Source: Bdellovibrionaceae bacterium UBA2351 (GTDB taxonomy: Bacteria > Bdellovibrionota > Bdellovibrionia > Bdellovibrionales > Bdellovibrionaceae). From it: a stretch of 15,255 bases of DNA. Position numbers and translations under genes: made by a program. Position 1 is the stretch's first letter; every line of letters starts with the position of its first letter. The notes beneath the pieces were generated by a model. That model was not told where the DNA came from. It did not search any database and saw only the letters and a list, made by a program, of their open reading frames with translations. Where the stretch lies: the NCBI GenBank assembly GCA_002344565.1, contig DDTZ01000072.1, positions 1 through 15,255 on the forward strand, read 5' to 3'. Positions 15,200 through 15,255 of this stretch are shown one piece after another.

Positions 15200-15255
15200 A
15201 ATCTGAGTCAAAGATTTCAAAAATAACTGTTTTTTTGAAATCTTTGACTCAGATT
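15200..15255. repeat. Perfect 24-bp inverted repeat with 8-nt loop at the window end
   Basis: Arm 1 is 15200-15223, the loop TAACTGTT is 15224-15231, and arm 2 is 15232-15255; every base of the arms pairs. The last paired base is the last base of the window, so the stem may extend further. It lies 22 bp upstream of the pilin 3 start. As a terminator it would belong to an unseen gene reading leftward, but only a short T stretch follows on the minus strand. A fold-back artefact at a contig end would give the same pattern. Confidence 0.75.

Overview
The window reads as chromosomal DNA of a Gram-negative, Bdellovibrio-like bacterium (phylum Bdellovibrionota). This is an inference from gene style: an SMC with a proteobacterial-type head, a pyruvate phosphate dikinase, a MacAB-TolC export operon, a short lipoprotein, and cysteine-rich minor pilins. 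No rRNA, tRNA, CRISPR array or recognisable transposase was found.

Layout. The left edge (1-660, minus) holds the N-terminal 220 residues of a lipoprotein that runs off the window. A 561-base stretch without a confident gene follows (661-1221). It contains a degenerate hexamer array, a possible decayed reading frame and a 134-bp GC-rich element bounded by perfect 19-bp inverted repeats. Next on the minus strand are smc (1222-4872, TTG start) and ppdK (5052-7757), separated by two stacked hairpins. Upstream is a tight three-gene operon, tolC-like > macA > macB (12090 down to 7896), whose genes overlap by ATGA at both junctions and so are probably translationally coupled. It should encode a tripartite export pump of outer-membrane channel, periplasmic adaptor and ABC permease.

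A 218-bp divergent intergenic region separates this operon from the accessory part of the window: three paralogous type IV-pilin-like genes at 12309-15177. Two run left to right and overlap by 7 bp. The third runs the other way, and its stop codon overlaps the stop codon of the second. All three have a class III (prepilin) signal, a related pilin body and a cysteine-rich C-terminal region ending in a W-x-x-W/F-x-x-C...Q-T-R-T-C module. That module resembles the thrombospondin type 1 repeat (TSR), an adhesion fold best known from animals and apicomplexan parasites. This cluster is the strongest candidate for an undescribed system: a set of minor pilins carrying TSR-like tips, possibly for attachment to another cell. 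Function is inferred; no pilus assembly gene lies in the window.

The right edge ends exactly at the end of a perfect 24-bp inverted repeat with an 8-nt loop, 22 bp upstream of the third pilin gene. It is either a real hairpin or a fold-back artefact at a contig end.
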